Shown here in pieces: positions 10,991-22,178 of a stretch of DNA of 64,000 nt (position 1 is the stretch's first letter; each line of letters begins with the position of its first letter). The stretch is taken from the NCBI GenBank assembly GCA_021521415.1, contig JAIQDT010000301.1, forward strand, positions 558,001-622,000, in the 5' to 3' direction. The notes beneath the pieces were generated by a model, which made no database searches, had not been told where the DNA came from, and worked only from the letters and a program-made list of their open reading frames with translations. The DNA comes from Bidens hawaiensis. Lineage: Eukaryota; Streptophyta; Magnoliopsida; Asterales; Asteraceae. Made by a program: the position numbers and the translations under genes.

Positions 10991-11585
10991 GTCCTTATGA
11001 CATTTTTTTGTTGTTTTATTTGCTAACCATTTTTACGACCAATTTAACTTGTACTTTATTTTTATTATATTTATTATAATTGGCGACTATATTTGTGACT
11101 AGACAATTTTATAGCTATTTTTGTGACCCTTTCTATAAAATTAATTTTTATTATAGATTTTGCTTATTTTATATAATTAATAACTGTTGCGTGACCAAAC
11201 CAGTTTTAGTCAATGATATTTTATGATCATTTACTAGCTGTTTAAAAAAAATGTGATCATTTACTATAGTCGTTAATTTGCGGGTTGTAAATTTCGAGGC
11301 CTTTTGTTTTTTAATTATGAGTTGTAACTCGTAAGGATTACTTGGTCTCTACCTCTTGCTAATTTTTTTCTTTATAATGTTGAATTCCTTGTATTTAGAC
11401 TATTGCGCTCTTCTAATTGGAGAGCTATGATGTCTCACTCTGGTCAAATTATGTTTTTTTAACCGGACACATGCTGGCTTCAGAGTTTGACTTGTGTGTT
11501 CTCGGGAAAACATACCGTCGATTCACTTGACAGTCGTTGTGCCAACACAAGAGCAAAACTCTTTAACGTAACACACAGTGGGACG
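10991..11585. other. No gene recognised
   Basis: AT-rich spacer. Near 11450-11585 the composition becomes more balanced, up to the Copia insertion, but no reading frame is supported. Confidence 0.35.
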
Positions 11586-11590
11586 AAAAC

Positions 11591-11875
11591 TCAAGTCCCG
11601 TAACGATAATCAACACACAAACTAAACGAATAACCTCGTTTATATTAATCAGAAAATATCACTCTAAAAATTGATTACAATACCTCAAACCCTAACTCGG
11701 TTTGACTTTTAATTAACCCTAACTGGGTTACACCAACTCCACCATCTCTAATGTCTAACCATAACTCGGTTTATATAGATTAACCTAACTTGTTAGCCAA
11801 GACATTACTAAATATAATAAAACATAATTCTTGTGTTGGGTCTTACACTTGGGCCAAACAACAATTGACCCAACA
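11591..11875 (-). repeat. 3' LTR of Copia C1
   Basis: About 285 bp, in element sense starting TGTTGGGTCAATTG and ending ACGGGACTT. It matches 14170-14455 nearly base for base (a few substitutions and one or two indels), so the insertion is fairly recent. Confidence 0.85.
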
Positions 11876-12230
11876 ATCACCCCCGCAATTGTTGTACCCG
11901 AGTCACCCGACTCACCCTCTAATTTCTTACTCGAAATTGGCGGGTATTCAACTTCACACTTGTTAACATTCTCTTGATTCTCCCGAGGCTTTTCATGATT
12001 TCTTGCAATGTTCTTTTTGCTCCACTTGGCTAGAAGACACACTTGCTTCGTTTGATCATTACACGCCTTCCATTGGGTTTGAATCTCTTTCTTGACCGCG
12101 CTTTTAACTTTCAAAACACTCTTCTTTGGACTTTAAATTTTGGAGCTTGAATCTTTGATTGGAATCTGACTCATAACCGGCTTGTCTTCTTTCAGTCCAA
12201 TACTTTGAAGATTCCTACCTGCAAAATTCT

Positions 12231-12830
12231 TCATTCCAATGATAGCTCGTTACCGGGACTTGTTATCTTGAGATTGATCTTGTACAATCGATTCTTGGTC
12301 CTTGTCACCTTCATCAAAAGCTTACCTGTATCATCTTTAATGGTTAGCAAATCATGCTTCATGTGAATCTCGCATCCACCTTCCGTTACTTGACCAAGAC
12401 TTATGATATTGCACTGTAGACTAGGGATGTAGTAGACATCGGTCAACAAACGTTGCTCCCCCGTTTTTCCTTCAATTAAGACCGACCCTTTTCCCCGAAT
12501 ATCAATACAAGATTCATATCCGAACTTCATCGTTCCCGTGACTTGTTCATTCAATTCATAGAAATACGTTTATTATCCGCATGTGATTCGATGCTCCGTT
12601 GTCGAGATACCAAACATCTTTCTCCATCGGCTTGGTTTCGAAACGCTATGGAATCTCACCATCTTCATTCAGAAAAACCGTTTTCTGATCACCTTTAATC
12701 ATAAATAAACTTGGATCAAAATCATCAATTTTGTTTAAATTAGATTCTTCCTTTTTCTTCATACGTTCCGGACACGTATACGCCAAGTGACCGAACTCAT
12801 CACAACGGTAACACTGAACATGTGATCTAT
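12231..12830 (-). pseudogene. Copia C1 zinc knuckle, protease and pre-integrase region (broken)
   Basis: Three remnants in different frames. A CX2CX4HX4C zinc knuckle (CYRCDEFGHLAYTC) lies at 12772-12813. The aspartic-protease active site in the form LDNGASNHM is near 12580-12612. A following 107-codon stretch (12231-12554), with the VYYIPSLQCNIISLGQ block typical of the region just before Copia integrase, stays open. Small indels separate them. Nothing of the integrase core or reverse transcriptase follows: the sequence passes to the 3' LTR. Confidence 0.7.
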
Positions 12831-12972
12831 CCTTCCTTCTCCATTGACGATCATTTGTTCTTCTTTGTCTCGTATACCTTGATCCATGATGTTGACCATC
12901 TCGGTTGTCACAATCATCTTGATCCTCATCCTCTCGGTCTTGACCTCCGGTTTCCCGGCCTTTTTCACGTCC

Positions 12973-13716
12973 CTATGAACTCGGCCAACCCTTACCTCGG
13001 CTACCGGACTGATCATACGACTTCCCTTTGTAACTACTTTCCGACCGATTGAAAAGTAACTGACCTTGTGAATTTGAAGCGCGTTCTCTCCCTCGTAGAC
13101 GTTCCTCAAACGCCTTAAGTCTTCCAACAGCATCTTCAAACCTCATACTATCGAGATCAATCGTTTGCTCTATTGAGGCTACCAAGTTGAAGTATTTGTC
13201 TGGAACCGCGTCAAGTAACTTTTTCACCAATACATCTTGCTCGAATACGTGACCAAGACCCGTTGCCTTTGAAACCATACCAGTTATTTTTCCCTCAAAC
13301 TGATAAACGGTCTCATCTTCCGCCATCTTAAGTTTCTCAAATTCACTTTTCAACGTTAGCAGTCGAGCCTTTTGGACTCGCTCGGCCCCAACAAACTGTG
13401 CCTTCAAAGCCGCCCATATTTCTCGAGCATTCTTGTATTGAGAAACCTGAAGAAGAATATTACCTTCCATAAATTGGAACAAAAACGACCTTGCCGTTTT
13501 ATTCTTCTTCGCATCAATAACATCACCCTCATTCGGTTGAACAACTTCCCATAACTCTTGATCATCTAAGATCGCTTCCACCACAATCGCCCATGTGAAG
13601 TAATTAGTTCCATTCAACTTTGGAACCTGCAACGATATCCCCCCACTCGTTTTGGGTTGGATTACTGGCTCTTCTTTGTCACCTGCCATTGACGTCGTCG
13701 AACCCCCTTTCTCCAC
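12973..13716 (-). pseudogene. Copia C1 gag (UBN2/DUF4219-type)
   Basis: A 247-codon frame encoding a Copia nucleocapsid precursor: an N-terminal LNGTNYFTWAIVVEAIL block, then helical gag sequence (REIWAALKAQF, YQFEGKITGMV) and a basic, Ser/Arg/Gly-rich end. It stops at 12973, before the zinc knuckle that should follow in frame, so a stop or frameshift breaks it there. Gag forms the virus-like particle that packages element RNA. This is the best-preserved part of C1. Confidence 0.82.
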
Positions 13717-14169
13717 TTCGTTGGAACAAACACAAACAACTCAGTCCTGAACAACTTTTCAGAACCAAACCCGCTTGTTCGAAAACAAACTCTGAATTAA
13801 ACCGACTTATTCAACTCAAATAAAAACCCAACAATAATGAATGGTTAACTTAAACTTGTTGAAAAAAAAAATAATAAGCCAATTACTTTTTTGTTAATTC
13901 TTCCTCGTCAGCACACAAAACACCTATTTTGATTTCTTTTTTTTTTCAACCAAACAACCAATCAAAATTGTCAAAACCTGTTTAAGTATTGGAACTTCAT
14001 AGAAACTTTCTTTTTCTCTTTTGTTTAATCAGAAAACAGAGCACAATAAAAACACTAACCCAAACTTGATCGCCGGTCTCCGATAAAAAATACCAACTCC
14101 GATATTTTCTTTCGCACAACGTCGATCACCGTTAACTAGATTATCGATTTCTTGAACTTGGCTCTGATA
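13717..14169 (-). other. Copia C1 leader between 5' LTR and gag
   Basis: Untranslated leader of the element. At its LTR edge (about 14155-14170) the - strand reads TATCAGAGCC, the core of a primer-binding site for initiator methionine tRNA, although the usual leading TGG is changed. Confidence 0.6.
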
Positions 14170-14455
14170 CAAAGTCCCGTAACGATAATCAACACACAAA
14201 CTAAACGAATAACCCTCGTTTATATTAATCAGAAAATATCACTCTAAAAACTGATTACAATACCTCAAACCCTAACTCGGTTTGACTCTTGATGAACCCT
14301 AACTCGGTTACACCAACTCCACCATCTCTGATGTCTACCCATAACTCGGTTTATATAGACTAACCTAACTTGTTAGCCAAGACATTACTAAATATAATAA
14401 AACCTAATTCTTGTGTTAGGCCTTACACTTGGGCCAAACAACAATTGACCCAACA
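14170..14455 (-). repeat. 5' LTR of Copia C1
   Basis: Partner of 11591-11875, ending at CAACA next to the AAAAC duplication. Confidence 0.85.
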
Positions 14456-14460
14456 AAAAC

Positions 14461-14885
14461 ATGGATGGGTTGCGGGTTTGAATTAACAACATTTGCATAA
14501 GACCTAGCTCAAATTCTTCATTATCAATATCCACTAAAAATGACACAAGCAGGATTCGAATTTAAGTTTCCATTGAATAACGATCACAAAGTGAATGATT
14601 TTACTCCCTGCTAAGTTAATCCAAAAATATATCAACGATATTTTATTTTTATTTAAAAAAAAATCACACAGATATAACTACTCTATTGTGCTCTAAATAT
14701 ACGTGAATTCAAAAAAACTTTTTTCATTTACTCTAGAAGTTATAGTCCGAATTTTTGTTATTTTTGTAAAAAAAAAAAGGTAAAATAAAAATTTCAAAAC
14801 AGCGCGGGTGTTAATCGAGTCCGGTTGACGGGTTGTATGTTGAATGGTTTTGGGTTTGTCGGTAATAAACGAACCCCAACTAACC
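14461..14885. other. No gene recognised
   Basis: AT-rich spacer. A GGATTCGAATTT phrase near 14550 resembles a pol III B-box but has no convincing A-box partner. Confidence 0.35.
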
Positions 14886-16159
14886 CACATAATTAGGGGT
14901 GTTAATCGGGTCAACCCGATTGGATTTTGGGTTAATCGGGTCGGGTTAGTCGAGTTTTTTAATAAAATAAGAAAGCTAACTCGAAATCCAGTCCTATTAA
15001 GGTTCAGGTTATTAAGGTTTCGGGTTAATCGGGTTAACTGACTAGTTACTGTAATTTAAAATTGATTTTTGTGTTTGTAACTTGTGGGATGCAATATTTC
15101 TCATTCCACTCAATTTTCAACTTCTTTCACAGGTAAAAAAACCGAACGAACATGAACAAGAGTATGTGCGTGTTCTTTCGTTTATGTTTAAATGGACACG
15201 AACACAATCATTTAATCGAACAAATATTTGTGTTCATGTTCATAGGGATGAGCACGGTACCGTACTGGTACCGAAAATACAGATCTCGAAAATCGAAAAT
15301 TATTGGTACCGGTATCGGTATTGGATTGTTCGGTACCGGTGTGTAACGTAAAATTCTGGAAATACCAATACCATACCAATCCCGAAAACTCAAAACATTG
15401 GTATCGATTCGGTACCGACGGCACCAAATCGGTACCAATTTCGATACCGGTACCAGTACCAATACCGAATTTGCTAATCCCTACATGTTCGCTTGTTTAA
15501 AAAATGAACATATTTGTGTTCATTTATATTCATTCATTTAAAGTTTAAACGAACAATTCACGAATTTAATTGACATAATTAAACAAAGATAAGTGAACAT
15601 AAAAACATATATGTGCATACACAAACAAACATAAATGAACACAAACAAACAAATATAAAACATAGTAGGGTGATATAATTTATAAATGAAAATAATATTT
15701 AATACTTTCTATTAATATGTAAACAAACATGAACGAATATAAACAAACTTAAATGAACGATCATAAACGAACATTCTCCAGCATAGATGAAAAAGTGAAA
15801 CATGTGTTCATGTTCGTTCATTTAGTTAAATGAACACAACATAAATGAGCTTCCCACCCAATGACTTATGAACAAGTAGAATAATTAACATCTCTATAAA
15901 TCTTTCAGTATTGACTTTTTAATGCTTATTTCACATTTGCATCAATATTGTATTTGAAGTTAACTATCACTACTAATCGGGTTATTTGGGTTAACCCAAA
16001 CCCGATTTTTTTTTCAAAAATGAACTCGACACCCCACTCTATTAACAATTCGGGTTAACCCGATCAATACTTTTTGACCCTATATAACCCGAACCTAGTT
16101 AGCTGGCCGTCGGGTCGGGTTAATCAGGGTTCGGTATTTTGGGCACCTCTACACATAAT
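14886..16159. mobile_element. Non-autonomous hAT element with 8-bp target duplication
   Basis: The element 14894-16151 begins TAGGGGTG and ends CACCTCTA, which are inverted repeats with one mismatch. It is flanked by perfect 8-bp duplications CACATAAT (14886-14893, 16152-16159), the hAT signature. Subterminal regions are packed with CGGGTTAA / TTAACCCG motifs in both orientations, as expected of transposase-binding sites. The middle (about 15140-15850) is rich in GTTCATTTA/GAACAT words. No transposase remains. A second hAT is nested at 15243-15483. Confidence 0.85.
15235..15491. mobile_element. Nested hAT MITE
   Basis: The 241-bp element 15243-15483 starts TAGGGATGAGCA and ends TGCTAATCCCTA (inverted repeats). 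It is flanked by CATGTTCA (15235-15242) and CATGTTCG (15484-15491), an 8-bp duplication with one later change. The interior is dominated by GGTACCGGTA-type repeats. It inserted into the outer hAT after that element was in place. Confidence 0.82.
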
Positions 16160-16619
16160 CATGTGTGTTGCGTGTTGTTGTGTTTGATACACTTAAATCA
16201 TGTTATGTTCGGATTGTGTTTAAGGTTGACTTGTATAATGTTCATATTCGAATATGCATAACACACAGTGACTTATAAAACAATATAAGTTTCAAACCAC
16301 AAATTACTACAATCAAAGGAATGTTCTTTTTATAACTGATTTTTTTATTGTATATGTTGAAAGTTAAACTTGAAATGAAGACTAGTGTTTACTTGTTTAA
16401 ATGAAGATTAAATCCAAGATTGTGACGGTGCAAGTTGGGGCCGGTCACGAGAATGTTCGAGTTAGTAATGGAGCTGAAACAATACTGCCGATGATCGAGG
16501 GATGTGTGATAAAATCAAGCCGAAGGTGAGTTTGATCATAGCACCAAAAATCAAGGTTGAAGAACTACGGGTGTTAAACATGTTATGTTTAAGTTAACTG
16601 ATTTAATAAACAAGTTTTG
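16160..16619. other. No gene recognised
   Basis: Sequence between the hAT element and the LTR remnant. Short open stretches only. Confidence 0.35.
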
Positions 16620-17300
16620 TGTCGCACCCCGACCTACGACAGAACATCGGGGCGGGACAATATTGTATCATAGCTCAAATGACACTAAAGTAATTACAAC
16701 CCAACCTACGTCATGCTTGAAAGTATATATACTTGTCAACATAAAGTTGAGCAGATAATCACTGTTTTTGTATATACATAATAAAAGGCCATTCCTTGCG
16801 ATTAACATGAACTACTACAGCTAGCATAAAAATAATATTAAAAAGGGGTCATTTCCCTCGTCTCACAGGGGTCGAGTTACTCCGGCGGCTTACGATCATA
16901 CTAATGAGGATGGGGATGAAAACGATAATGAGTTGCCAACAACCATAACTCAAAAATAAACACATAGTCATATTCACACGTATAAACTAACTGAGCAATT
17001 GCATATCTACGCAAATAGTGGAATTGTAGTGAAAATTTTAACATGTTTATCTTGTGAACTCATAACGCCCCCCAAATACGAAACGATAAAAAAGGAGAAT
17101 GTGAGTTACTCACCTTATAGAGTAGGACACGCGAAGACGAGACGACCATAGAAATTGAGTTAAATGCGGTCGAGCTCCTCGGGATACGTCGACAGGCGTT
17201 CCTAGATGTTAACGATATTATTAATTATAGCTGAAATAATAACACCACTATGACGAAGTTGGGATTCGATCGGGTTTTAAGTAAGCTTGATATCGAATTC
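16620..17300 (-). repeat. LTR remnant of a Gypsy-like element
   Basis: It begins TGTCGCACCCCGACC, close to the TGTCACACCCCG edge of the other Gypsy LTRs here, and continues with LTR-like text including GTGAGTTACTCACC near 17100. No second LTR, primer site or coding part is attached, and the right edge is uncertain. The last 18 bases are a curious match to a common vector polylinker (see findings). Confidence 0.5.
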
Positions 17301-17573
17301 TTATTAGCTTAATTTTCATAACTATTGTGGTTTTATTATATTATTATTTACTTTTATTAATTACTTTTCATTAATAAAATAAATATTGACTTGTTGATAA
17401 ATAGATATCATGTAATACATATACGTTAACGGAAAGGTTTTAAAAGAAACATTATTATGATAGTTTGGCTCATTAAGAGAATGGTAAAAAAATATTGTTA
17501 TCATATTTATTATATGTAAGACATATATATTGTATGTATGTATGAATATATGAATATATATATATATATATAT
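17301..17573. other. AT-rich spacer ending in a microsatellite
   Basis: Nothing recognised apart from the AT run that leads into the MITE. Confidence 0.4.
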
Positions 17574-17825
17574 GGGAGGGTTATCCTAAAAACAAGTAGT
17601 TTTCTAGGAAGACTAGAAATATATCATAACCATTGGATCATGTCAATCTATGGTTGAGATTTAAAATTACCAATAACCGACATAGTTTCCTATAATTACT
17701 CTTTCAATATTATAATCGACATAGTTTTTTAGAATTGTTCTTTTACCATCATTTGTAATGTCAAATGCCAAAATTCTGTTGGTTCTTACCACTTTTAGGA
17801 AACTCCTTATTCTTATTTGAACCAT

Positions 17826-17829
<4 letters not shown>
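17574..17829. mobile_element. MITE family A, copy 2 (complete)
   Basis: The same structure as 141-399: GGGAGGGTTATCC at the left, a GGAAACTCCTTATTC-type right end, and TA or CT/AT runs on both sides. Clearly homologous along its length, with scattered differences. Confidence 0.7.

Positions 17830-17880
<51 letters not shown>
17830..17880. repeat. (CT)n/(AT)n compound microsatellite
   Basis: A CT run followed by a long AT run at the right edge of MITE copy 2. Confidence 0.9.
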
Positions 17881-17883
<3 letters not shown>

Positions 17884-18020
17884 TTAATAAAAGTCCAAAG
17901 ACAAGAAAACAACAAGCCGAGGTTCGGTTTCTCAAAAAAGCAATACATATTTAATGTTATATACAAGTATTAATATAAAAAATTGATTTAAAAGCATTTT
18001 AAAAATATACAAATTTAAAG

Positions 18021-18118
18021 ACCAGGCCTGGGGGATTTAAACCCGCGCCCCAGGCCGGCTTACAGGTTTAAAGTAGCATGTGCTAGCCATCAGGCCAGCG
18101 TCCTAACTTGGTTATATC
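18021..18118 (-). mobile_element. tRNA-like SINE fragment
   Basis: On the - strand, GGCCTGATGGCTAGCAC (A-box-like, about 18080-18098) and GGGTTTAAATCCC (B-box-like, about 18032-18045) are arranged as in a tRNA-derived SINE. No target duplication or tail could be fixed, so it may be a fragment. Confidence 0.45.
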
Positions 18119-18257
18119 CTGTAACTAGTTTAATAAAAGTAAACCACATGACTTTCCCAAATTCACATATAAACCCTAATTTCAAATTTGGTTTAATATT
18201 TCAAGGTTGATTAAAATTGATAAGGGGTTATTATTATTTGGTTAAAAACGAATCAAA
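18119..18257. other. Spacer up to the truncated end of Gypsy G2
   Basis: No feature seen. Pol homology of G2 begins abruptly at about 18258. Confidence 0.4.
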
Positions 18258-21212
18258 TGCAACTTGTCTTGATGCTTATGCGATGACTTGACCTCGTTGC
18301 ATGAGAACACAACCAAGACCTTTATGAGAGGCATCGCAAAATACAACGAAATCGTCATTTCCATTGAGAAAGGTTAGAATAGGAGCATTGCAAAGCATGT
18401 CATTGAGGGTGCAAAAAACTTCTTCTTGCTTTGAACCCCATTCGAAGGGTTTTCCCTTATGGGTGAGTGAGGTAAGAGGCAAAGAGATCTTAGAAAAATT
18501 TCGAATAAAACGCCGATAATATCCGGCCAAACCAAATGAAGGATCGGATTTCTGTGGGAGTCGTTGGAGTTTTCCAATCCTTAACAGCCTCAATTTTAGC
18601 GAGATCAACATGAATACCTTTGTCGTTTACGATATGTCCCAAAAATTGAACTTCCTCGAGCCAAAATTCACATTTGGAGGATTTGGAATAGAGTTGTTCG
18701 TTTCTAAGGAGCTCGAGAATGGAACGCAATGATGTTCATGTTCGGTTTTGGTTTTAGAAAAGATAAGGATGTCATCAATAAAGACAATAATGAATTTATC
18801 AAGGAATGGTTTGCAAACGCGGTTCATGAGGTCAATAAATACCGCGGGTGCATTTGTTAACCCGAAGGGCATAACCAAAAATTCGAAATGTCCATATCGA
18901 GTACGAAAAGTGGTTTTAAGGAATGTCTTCTTCGCGAACACACAATTGATGATAACCCGATCGAAGATCAATTTTAGAGAAACAAGTTGCGCCTTGAAGT
19001 TGGTCGAATAGGTCGTCGATACGTGGCAAGGGATATCAATTTTTTATAGTAAGCTTGTTAAGTTCTCGGTAATCGATGCACATACGAAACGAACCATCCT
19101 TCTTTTTCACGAATAAGACGGGAGCGCCCCAAGGAGAAGAGCTAGGACGAATGAAACCTTTATCGGAAAGTTCTTCGAGTTGGTTTGATAGTTCTTGCAT
19201 TTCCGACGGGGCTAAACGGTAAGGAGCCTTGGCCACGGGCATCGCTCCGGGCACAAGATCGATACAAAATTCAATTTGACGAACGGGAGGAAGACCAGTA
19301 ACATCGTCGGGAAAGACATCGAGGAAATCACGAACAATGGAAATATCTTAGATTTTTCTTTCCTTATTGTTTTTTGTCACCGAGAGAGCAAAAAACGGAA
19401 CGTACTTTTGGCGTAAGTACTTTTGCGATTGGGCGCACGACATAAGATTTAGCCTTCGAGAAGTAGCATTTCCAAAGACCTTGAGAATTTTACCATTGAC
19501 GAGCGGAATGCGAATGAATTTATCGAAACAAACAACTTCGGCACGGTGCAAGGACAACCAATCCATGCCTACTATGACATAGATAAGGGAAGAGATCGAT
19601 GGAGAATTTATGGTTAGCAAGGATAAGGGTACAATCGCGGACGACGGAGTTGATGGTAATAGAATTGCCATTGGCGACTTCAACGGAAAATGGTCGGGAA
19701 AGCTTAGTTCGAGGCATAGCAATTTTCGATTCAAATTTCAAAGAAATAAAACTTCTATCGGCACCAGTATCAAATAAAATAGAAGCCAAATGATGGTTCA
19801 CCAAAAACATACCGTTCACGACATCGTTTGCCACTTGAGCTTGATTCGTGTTCATCATGAAAACTCGCCCTTGGTTGCCATGATTGACTTGAGGTGCTTG
19901 TTGTGGAGGTGGAAGTGGTGCTTGGATTGATTGGATGGGTTGGATGAGCGGTGCATTGATTTGGGGAACTTGGGGTTGGTAAGTTTGAACTTGGTAAGCT
20001 TGGTTTGGTAGTAGGGTACGGTCATGGTTTGGTTAGCAAAAGTGAGGCGAGGTCAATTGTCACGGAAATGGTTTGGATCGCCACCATTAAAGAAAGCTCG
20101 GGGTTGTTGGGGTTGGTTTGGTGGGTAGGGTGCATATCGGTTTTGGGAATTTTGGGGAAAAGTCCTTGGTTGGTTAGTTTGGTTAGGCTGGGTTCGTTGG
20201 GTGGATCGGCATGTGGTGTGGAAGTGACCAAATCGGTTACAAATTGTACAATGGCGACACGACGAGTTTGTTGGGTGGTGAAGTTGGCAAGTGTTACATA
20301 GCGGGGAGTTACCAACATAAGGTTTTCGGTTTTGGGGAATAGTTTGGGCTTGTTGTTGTGGTTGAGGTTGGGTGACTACATAGTTTATGTAGTTGGTTTT
20401 GGGTTTCTTTTTGCTGCTGTTGTTGTGACGGGATGAGTTGAAGTAGTTGATGGCTTGTGGTGCGGGTTCAACCTTGGCTTGGGGAGCGGGCTCGGCTTTG
20501 GATTTCTCGGTCGTTTTATTAGTGGTTAGGGTACCCGCCTTCACATGATTTCGATAGTGCACCGGTTAATGTGATGGCTTCCTCAAGGTTCGCGGGCTTG
20601 CTACTCATGACGGAGTCACGAACTTGCATCGGTAAACCCCAATGTATTTATCAATTTCACGTTTGGTTGGGGTAACCAAATGAGAAGAAGGATGCTCAAC
20701 TCATGGAAGCGGAGTGAGTAAGCGGCGTTATCACCACTTTCTTGTTTTAGGTTCCAAAATTCTACCGCAAGCTTTTGGAGCTCGTATTAGGGACAAAATT
20801 TCTTCATCATAAGTGCTTTGAGATCGGACCATGGAAGAGCCATAGCCGTTTCCGAACATTGGAGGTGCATAACACTACTTCGCCATGTTAGAGCGGTTTC
20901 TCTAAACATGCTTGACGCGAAATTTGTCCTTTTTTCGTCGGGGCATTCGCTGTGTCGGAACACACTCTCGGTCGATTCGAACCATTGCAACAAGGTAGTC
21001 GCACAATTGGTTCCACGGAACTCGGTTGGGTTGGCACTAGTAAATTGCTTGAGTAGGTAAGAGGCGGGTTTGGGTTCAACAGGTGCAACAATGGGTGCGG
21101 GTTGGGCAGCTTGGATTTGGGTTACAAGTTCGGGAATCACAGCGGCCATTTGCTTGACGATGAAAGTAGCCATAAGTCGGTTGGAGTTCTTGCGCGGTCT
21201 TAGTGTAGGCAT
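18258..21212 (-). pseudogene. Gypsy G2 gag-pol (broken)
   Basis: Gag starts at ATG 21210-21212 (MPTLRPRKNS) and includes the retrotransposon-gag block (LLQWFESTESVF) and a CX2CX4HX4C zinc knuckle (CTICNRFGHFHTTC, about 20200-20245). Protease has FDTGADRSFIS (about 19755-19790). Reverse transcriptase has [10 protein letters not shown] and VFIDD. RNase H has GYYRRF, CDASHKGLG and VLMQRGQ, then a TAA in place of the Tyr codon of YASRQ (about 18271) just before the truncation. Several frameshifts split gag at about 20787 and 20562, protease from RT, and RT internally near 18940 and 18700. It cannot encode a working polyprotein. Confidence 0.82.
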
Positions 21213-22160
21213 GCTAAAATTTATAAAAAAAATGGGATAAGTTTTGGGTAAAAGAAATGAATATGAAGGTGTAATAAAAAAATAAAATAGGATGAAGTTT
21301 GATTTATTGATTGTGAATCCTAGAGTTAGTAAGGAGATCATGTTAGTGTTAGATAAAATATATAAAACTTTGTATATAAAAAAAAAAAGCAAAACCGTAA
21401 ACAAAACGTAAAAGATTTTGAGATGGTTAAAGCTTGAAAATTTGAGATTTTGAGATTTATAGAGTCGGAAAAATCGTGCATGAATCACCATGACTCGATA
21501 TTCCAACACTAAAAAAAAGTTTTATAAAACACCACGTTGGAGTCTAAACATGTGCACGTACCACCGCGACTTTTTCATGTTTTATACTCAAATAACAATA
21601 ATAACACAATAAATCGAGATACAACGTCATGTCAAAACACTAGTCCACGTATCACCGTCGTTCTATTGTTTTAGCACCAAAAATTAGGATGGCGACCGAA
21701 ACGCTTGCATTCAACTACTTAAAGAATTGACATATATAACATGATTTGTGGCCTAGAAAACGAGTACCATAACTCAACCATCCCAGGTAAGTAAATCACC
21801 TTCGTTCCTTGGAATCTTTTTGTCAAATGGTCATTTTATAATGTCTCGTTTTCTATGATGGCTACAAACCCGATATATACGCAACCTTAAAGGGATTTGA
21901 AACAACGGGATCCAAGTTAATCTTGTAATCCATAAAACACAATAAAAATCTACTTTTGCGTTTTAAGGTAAGGATACCTTGGAAATACTATGAAAGTGTG
22001 TGCATGTGAACATTTAGGATATTGGTGAATTATAAACAAGTTTATAAATAAACATGCGATATGAACAATCAATTATAGAGTAAACACGTATAAACACACG
22101 TATAGGACCCTAAGCATAACAATTCTAGGTCGTTACGTCTAACCACCTATCCTAATTGTC
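21213..22160 (-). other. G2 leader between primer site and gag
   Basis: About 0.95 kb of untranslated leader, AT-rich, with no independent reading frame. Confidence 0.6.
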
Positions 22161-22174
22161 ATGGCTCTGATACC
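22161..22174 (-). other. Primer-binding site of G2
   Basis: The - strand reads GGTATCAGAGCCAT a few bases from the LTR edge, complementary to the 3' end of initiator methionine tRNA. Confidence 0.75.
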
Positions 22175-22178
22175 TATC

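Larger units (their letters stand above)
11586..14460 (-). mobile_element. Internally deleted Copia element C1
   Basis: Two LTRs of about 285 bp bracket 2.3 kb that contains only gag, a zinc knuckle and protease/pre-integrase remnants, with no integrase, reverse transcriptase or RNase H. It is flanked by AAAAC on both sides (11586-11590, 14456-14460). With both LTRs, a primer site next to the 5' LTR and a target duplication, it probably moved as a gag-only element using enzymes from a relative. Deletion after insertion is the alternative. Confidence 0.82.

Noticed and set aside
14550..14640. Possible third tRNA-like SINE (GGATTCGAA phrase)
   Set aside because: No A-box at the right distance, tail or duplication was found.
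15082..15500. Overlapping open stretches with repetitive Tyr/Arg/Val/Pro words on both strands
   Set aside because: They are translations of the GGTACCGGTA-type repeats of the nested hAT MITE.
20005..20318. A 98-codon + strand frame opposite gag of G2
   Set aside because: It is antisense to the Pro/Gln/Asn-rich gag tail; open only because of base composition.
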